From assembly GCA_052144935.1 (NCBI GenBank), contig JBKQPR010000150.1:1-33590 (forward strand): a DNA stretch of 33,590 bases. The letters are read 5' to 3'. Shown one piece after another: positions 30,834-33,590 of the stretch; positions within the stretch are counted from its first letter, which is position 1; every line of letters starts with the position of its first letter. The DNA comes from JOPF133 sp052144935. Lineage in GTDB: Bacteria > Acidobacteriota > Terriglobia > Bryobacterales > Bryobacteraceae. A model generated the notes under the pieces. That model was not told the origin of the DNA, did no database searches, and saw only the letters and a list, made by a program, of their open reading frames with translations. Made by a program: the position numbers and the translations under genes.

Positions 30834-30927
30834 CACCGCAGAGACACTGGAGAAAACGGAGGAAGCGCGGAGAAAGGCATCAAGGGAATTGTTTTCTCCG
30901 CGTTTCCTCCGTTTTCTCCGTGTCTCC
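30834..30927. repeat. Long inverted repeat, dispersed family copy C
   Basis: The left arm, 30834-30875, carries GGAGAAAACGGAGGAAGCG; the right arm, about 30892-30927, carries the complementary TTCCTCCGTTTTCTCCGTG. There are a few mismatches and a bulged T. It starts 16 nt after the alginate-lyase-family stop codon. The flanking 30928-31089 contains no gene, but has another palindrome at 31028. Confidence 0.9.
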
Positions 30928-31027
30928 TAAGAAACAAGAATACCGACTGTTGTAAACAAAGGGGTTATACGTACGTGTTCTGGTCCCGAAAATGGCACGG
31001 TCGAAGGCACTGTTTCCTTCCCCACCA

Positions 31028-31047
31028 GACTGGGGCCCGCCCCAGTC
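31028..31047. promoter_or_regulatory. Perfect palindrome upstream of the second ECF gene
   Basis: GACTGGGG (31028-31035) and CCCCAGTC (31040-31047) are exact inverted repeats around CCCG, 43 nt before the ATG at 31090. It could be an operator or a hairpin in the leader. Confidence 0.4.
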
Positions 31048-31089
31048 AAGATGCTCTGCGGTGAGGATTGGGGCTCCGCCCGTCACAAA

Positions 31090-31668
31090 ATGCCTTTGAA
31101 GATCGTTATTCCGAGTGTGCAGCGCGCCGGGGAAATCGCCTTGACCGAAACCGGGGGCGGCGATTGCTTCGAGGCCGTGTTTCAGGAACACTACCCGCGG
31201 ATCGTGGGACTGCTGGCGCGCCTCACCAACGATCGCGGCCAGGCCGAAGAGATCGCCGCCGACGTATTCTGTAAGCTGTCGCGCCGGCCCACGCTCTTCC
31301 GGCGCGGTCAGTCTTTCGCGCCGTGGATCTACCGGGTGGCCACCAATGCCGGGCTGGACGCCTGGCGCTCGAACGCCCGGCGCCGCCGCCGCGAGGAATC
31401 GGCTCACGCCGAAAATTTACGCCTGGTGGCGCGAGGCGGCGCGCTGGAGGATATCCTGCGGGAGGAGCGGTGCGCGCGGGTGCGCAGCGTATTAGCGTTG
31501 CTGAAGCCTCGAGAGGCGCAACTCCTTTTGTTGCGGGCCAGCGGTTTGGCTTACCGTGAGTTGGCGGAGACCACCGGCATTCATCCGAATTCGGTGGGCA
31601 CGCTGCTGGCCCGTGCGGAAGCGGAGTTTGAACGGAAGTTCCGCGCCCGGTTTGGAGATGACCTATGA
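31090..31668 (+). CDS. ECF-family RNA polymerase sigma factor (second)
   Basis: A 192-residue sigma factor. Region 2 holds CFEAVFQEHYPRIVGLLARL, then AEEIAADVFCKLSRRP and the WIYRVATNAGLDAWRSNARRR end. Region 4 holds LLKPREAQLLLLRASGLAY and the helix-turn-helix RELAETTGIHPNSVGTLLAR. A start at 31090 (MPLKIVIPSV) is preferred to 31051, whose first 13 residues look non-coding; neither has a strong ribosome site. It overlaps the anti-sigma gene by ATGA (31665-31668), so the two are coupled. It is divergent in sequence from the first ECF factor, so the two pairs are not recent duplicates. Confidence 0.93.
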   Translation: MPLKIVIPSVQRAGEIALTETGGGDCFEAVFQEHYPRIVGLLARLTNDRGQAEEIAADVFCKLSRRPTLFRRGQSFAPWIYRVATNAGLDAWRSNARRRRREESAHAENLRLVARGGALEDILREERCARVRSVLALLKPREAQLLLLRASGLAYRELAETTGIHPNSVGTLLARAEAEFERKFRARFGDDL

Positions 31669-32459
31669 CCGAGTGTTGGCCGGATGGGGCGCTGAGGGCC
31701 TTTCTCGACCGGGAGTTGCCGCCGGAAGATCTGACCCGGCTTTCGGCTCACCTGGAAGAATGCCCGCGGTGCAGCCTGCGTTGCCGGGAATTGTCGGCCC
31801 GCGCGGTGCGCGTTCTGGAACTCGTGGGAGGGTTGGCGGAGCCGGCCGCGGCCGTGCAGGTGGCCCGCCCGCCCAGAAAGCCCATAGGGATGCGGCGCCC
31901 GCATACGGGCCGATGGGTGGCCGCCGCAGTGGCTCTGGCGGCCGGATGGGCCGCGTTGGCGCTGCTCACTCCCAAGCACGTCCAGGCGCCCGCCCACGAC
32001 CTGGAGACGCATATGCAGGGTCCGCGCACTGCGGTGCCGGGTCGGGCTCCGGTTCCGGCAACAGCGCCGCTGGCGGATCTTCCCGCGCCGCCGGGCCGGG
32101 CTTCGGCAACGGTTCCGGCACCGGTTCCGGCTTCCCAGCGATTGGCGGATCTTCCCGCGCCGCCGGGTCGGGCTTCGGCAACGGTTCCGGCAACGGTTCC
32201 GGCTCCGGGTCCGGCTTCCCAGCCGCTTCCCGTTCGCGCGCTCAACCGGTTAACGCCGCGGCCCATGCGGCGGGCGTTTCCGGCCGCTCCCCAGCGCGCC
32301 ACGCTGGCCGGCTTTGTGGCGCTGGATGACGATCCCATCGACGCCGGGGTGGTCATGCGGGTGGCGCTGGCCGAAGGGCGGATGCAGGCAGACGTAATTT
32401 ATAGCCAGGATGGCCGCCCCCGCGCCATCCGCCTGGTGAACGACGCAACCGGAAAATAA
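31665..32459 (+). CDS. Membrane anti-sigma factor with zinc-finger (ZAS-type) N-terminus and Pro/Ala repeat linker
   Basis: A 264-residue partner of the second ECF factor. The N-terminal zinc-binding anti-sigma motif is visible: LSAHLEECPRCSLRC (HxxxCxxC, about residues 28-35), after an acidic/helical LRAFLDRELPPEDLTRL. One membrane segment lies around 84-101 (WVAAAVALAAGWAALALL). Outside, a low-complexity Pro/Ala/Val linker contains a 24-residue repeat (LADLPAPPGRASATVPA...) in two copies plus a partial one. A C-terminal domain follows (TLAGFVALDDDPIDAGVVMRV, ADVIYSQDGRPRAIRLV) that resembles small beta periplasmic sensor domains. Anti-sigma function follows from the motif and coupling; the signal sensed is unknown. 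Confidence 0.88.
   Translation: MTECWPDGALRAFLDRELPPEDLTRLSAHLEECPRCSLRCRELSARAVRVLELVGGLAEPAAAVQVARPPRKPIGMRRPHTGRWVAAAVALAAGWAALALLTPKHVQAPAHDLETHMQGPRTAVPGRAPVPATAPLADLPAPPGRASATVPAPVPASQRLADLPAPPGRASATVPATVPAPGPASQPLPVRALNRLTPRPMRRAFPAAPQRATLAGFVALDDDPIDAGVVMRVALAEGRMQADVIYSQDGRPRAIRLVNDATGK
32071..32220 (+). repeat. 72-bp tandem repeat inside the anti-sigma gene
   Basis: Units starting TGGCGGATCTTCCCGCG at 32071 and 32143 repeat with a 72-bp (24-codon) period and few differences, followed by a degenerate third part rich in GGTTCCGG. Because the period is a multiple of three, copy-number change would keep the frame and alter linker length. Confidence 0.75.
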
Positions 32460-32470
32460 GGAGAACATAC

Positions 32471-33337
32471 ATGAAGACCCTGTTGAGCATGGCAATCGTG
32501 GCGGCGGCCACTCTCGGCGCCGCATCCGCGCAGGATAAGGCCGCGACCGCGGGTCAGGATTACCAGACAGTCGAAGAGCGGACCGTCATAAAGAAGATGT
32601 TGTCGGAGGCCGAACTACTGGGCGCCAAGGGCGGCTTCCTGGGCGCCGAGGTGAAGGGCGCGCCGTATTCCGGCGAGGAGATCGCTGAGACCACCCAGGT
32701 GCTGGCCGATGGCACCCGCATCCACAACGAAAGCCACACCATGGTCTACCGCGACAGCGATGGCCGGGTGCGCCGGGAGATCCCCGAGGCGGTCACCATT
32801 TGGGACCCGGTTGCCAACGCCAGCTACTTCCTGAACACCAAGGACCAGACCTTCCGTCAGATGCCGCTCGCCGTGCAGTACCTGTCCGCATCGGTGTCCA
32901 AGGATGGCACGGTGAACGCCACCGTGCGGGTGGGCGACCCCAAATCCGCGGGCGCCCTCGCCGGGAGCGGCGTCATGCTTGCCCCGCCCATGCCAAACCC
33001 GTCCGCGGGTGGCGCTCAGGTGTTCTTCGTGAACCGGTCCACAGGCCACGGGCAGTTGGAGGTGGAGACCTTGGGGCGGCAGACCATGGAAGGCGTGGCC
33101 GCCGACGGGACCCGCCAGGTAAACACCATCGAGACCGGCGCCATAGGCAACGACCGCCCCATTCAAATCACCTCCGAGCGGTGGTACTCCCCGGAACTGC
33201 AGACCGTGGTCCTGACCCGGCACAACGATCCGCGCACGGGCGAAGAAGTCTTCCACCTCACCAACGTGAGCCGTAGCGAGCCGCCCGCCAACCTGTTCGC
33301 AGTGCCTGCCGGCTACCAACGGTTGGAAAACAAGTAA
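32471..33337 (+). CDS. Secreted protein of the ECF/anti-sigma unit, unknown function
   Basis: A 288-residue exported protein with signal peptide MKTLLSMAIVAAATLGAASAQ. The mature part is beta-rich with few Cys: AEVKGAPYSGEEIAETTQVL, DGTRIHNESHTMVYRDSDGR, VTIWDPVANASYFLNT, ERWYSPELQTVVLTRHNDP. It ends NLFAVPAGYQRLENK. This composition resembles outer-membrane-lipoprotein-like or LolA/RseB-like sensory folds in its alternating strands, but I cannot assign a family. AAGGAGAACATAC gives a strong ribosome site for the ATG at 32471, only 11 nt after the anti-sigma gene, so the three genes form one unit. It may be a target of the sigma factor or a co-sensor for the anti-sigma factor. Confidence 0.85.
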   Translation: MKTLLSMAIVAAATLGAASAQDKAATAGQDYQTVEERTVIKKMLSEAELLGAKGGFLGAEVKGAPYSGEEIAETTQVLADGTRIHNESHTMVYRDSDGRVRREIPEAVTIWDPVANASYFLNTKDQTFRQMPLAVQYLSASVSKDGTVNATVRVGDPKSAGALAGSGVMLAPPMPNPSAGGAQVFFVNRSTGHGQLEVETLGRQTMEGVAADGTRQVNTIETGAIGNDRPIQITSERWYSPELQTVVLTRHNDPRTGEEVFHLTNVSRSEPPANLFAVPAGYQRLENK

Positions 33338-33428
33338 GTGGGGCAGCCAATCCTGGCCAATGCCACGTACTTTTTCGTGAGCCGCATCCGTGGATCATTT
33401 TCAATTAGCCATCCATCATCTTAGGAGA

Positions 33429-33590
33429 TTACTCGCTGCCCTCGGGATCGATTTTGGCATAGCCGAAGCGATTCCGTATGTGCTGGTTGAAGTACCGCCC
33501 CTTGGATTCCGCCCTCAGCAGTTCCTTGTAGACCTGTGCGGGAACACCCAGGTAACGGTAGATCGCTCCGGTCCGGAATTCCAGGTCCAG
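33429..33590 (-). CDS. KTSC-domain protein, C-terminal part (5' end outside the window)
   Basis: The last 53 residues of a minus-strand gene that runs off the right edge. The reading LDLEFRTGAIYRYLGVPAQV, then YKELLRAESKGRYFNQHIRN, then RFGYAKIDPEGSE and TAA matches the small KTSC domain (named after lysyl-tRNA synthetase C-termini), with the conserved G..Y.Y..VP...Y..LL.A.SKG.YFN..I pattern. Function in the family is not established; members bind nucleic acids by suggestion only. Whether the domain stands alone or is fused to something upstream cannot be seen. The 91-bp gap to the previous gene (33338-33428) is empty. Confidence 0.82.
   Translation of the reverse strand: MDLEFRTGAIYRYLGVPAQVYKELLRAESKGRYFNQHIRNRFGYAKIDPEGSE

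Overview
The window looks like chromosomal DNA of an Acidobacteriota bacterium, most likely in or near the Bryobacterales/Solibacter lineage. The evidence is high GC content, an NHL-repeat protein ending in what I read as the Solibacter-type TIGR03437 C-terminal domain, an orphan duplicated FtsX/MacB permease of the acidobacterial ADOP type, two ECF sigma/anti-sigma pairs, a Ser/Thr kinase with a polytopic C-terminus and a PEP-CTERM-like protein. All assignments come from reading motifs; no database search was possible.

Layout. At the left edge (1-3.1 kb) a TonB-dependent receptor, cut by the window edge and apparently frame-disrupted near it, overlaps a secreted histidine acid phosphatase (phytase-like), which suggests a phosphoester acquisition pair. 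From 3.1 to 7.6 kb a minus-strand housekeeping block holds aroC-def-fmt, then argJ translationally coupled to a small exported protein. From 7.6 to 9.3 kb there are tiny membrane proteins, a GC-rich tandem-repeat patch and small hypothetical genes. From 9.3 to 13.8 kb come the NHL/TIGR03437 protein, an ECF sigma factor with a membrane partner ending in CxxCH, and the PEP-CTERM-like gene with a one-base frame break. From 14.4 to 19.6 kb come phenylalanine 4-hydroxylase, the ADOP permease, a nitrilase and the remains of a DUF5615-type PIN-like toxin.

From 19.7 to 23.7 kb lies a three-subunit exported molybdenum hydroxylase (2Fe-2S with a Tat signal, Mo-binding, FAD), followed by a 72-residue Cys-rich protein. 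From 23.9 to 26.6 kb lies a minus-strand Tad-type surface module of two TadE-like proteins and one VWA-containing TadG-like protein. From 26.8 to 30.8 kb a Ser/Thr kinase diverges from an alginate-lyase-family gene. From 31.1 to 33.3 kb there is a second regulatory unit: ECF sigma, zinc-finger-type anti-sigma with a Pro/Ala repeat linker, and a secreted protein. The right edge holds the end of a KTSC-domain gene.

The most unexpected structural signal is a family of long near-perfect inverted repeats (about 93-105 bp). Three full copies each start 13-16 nt after a stop codon (fmt, phenylalanine hydroxylase, alginate lyase family), and one half copy lies upstream of the first ECF gene. Three genes look broken or mis-sequenced: the TonB receptor, the PEP-CTERM protein and the DUF5615-like gene. 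No rRNA, tRNA, CRISPR array or intact insertion sequence was seen.
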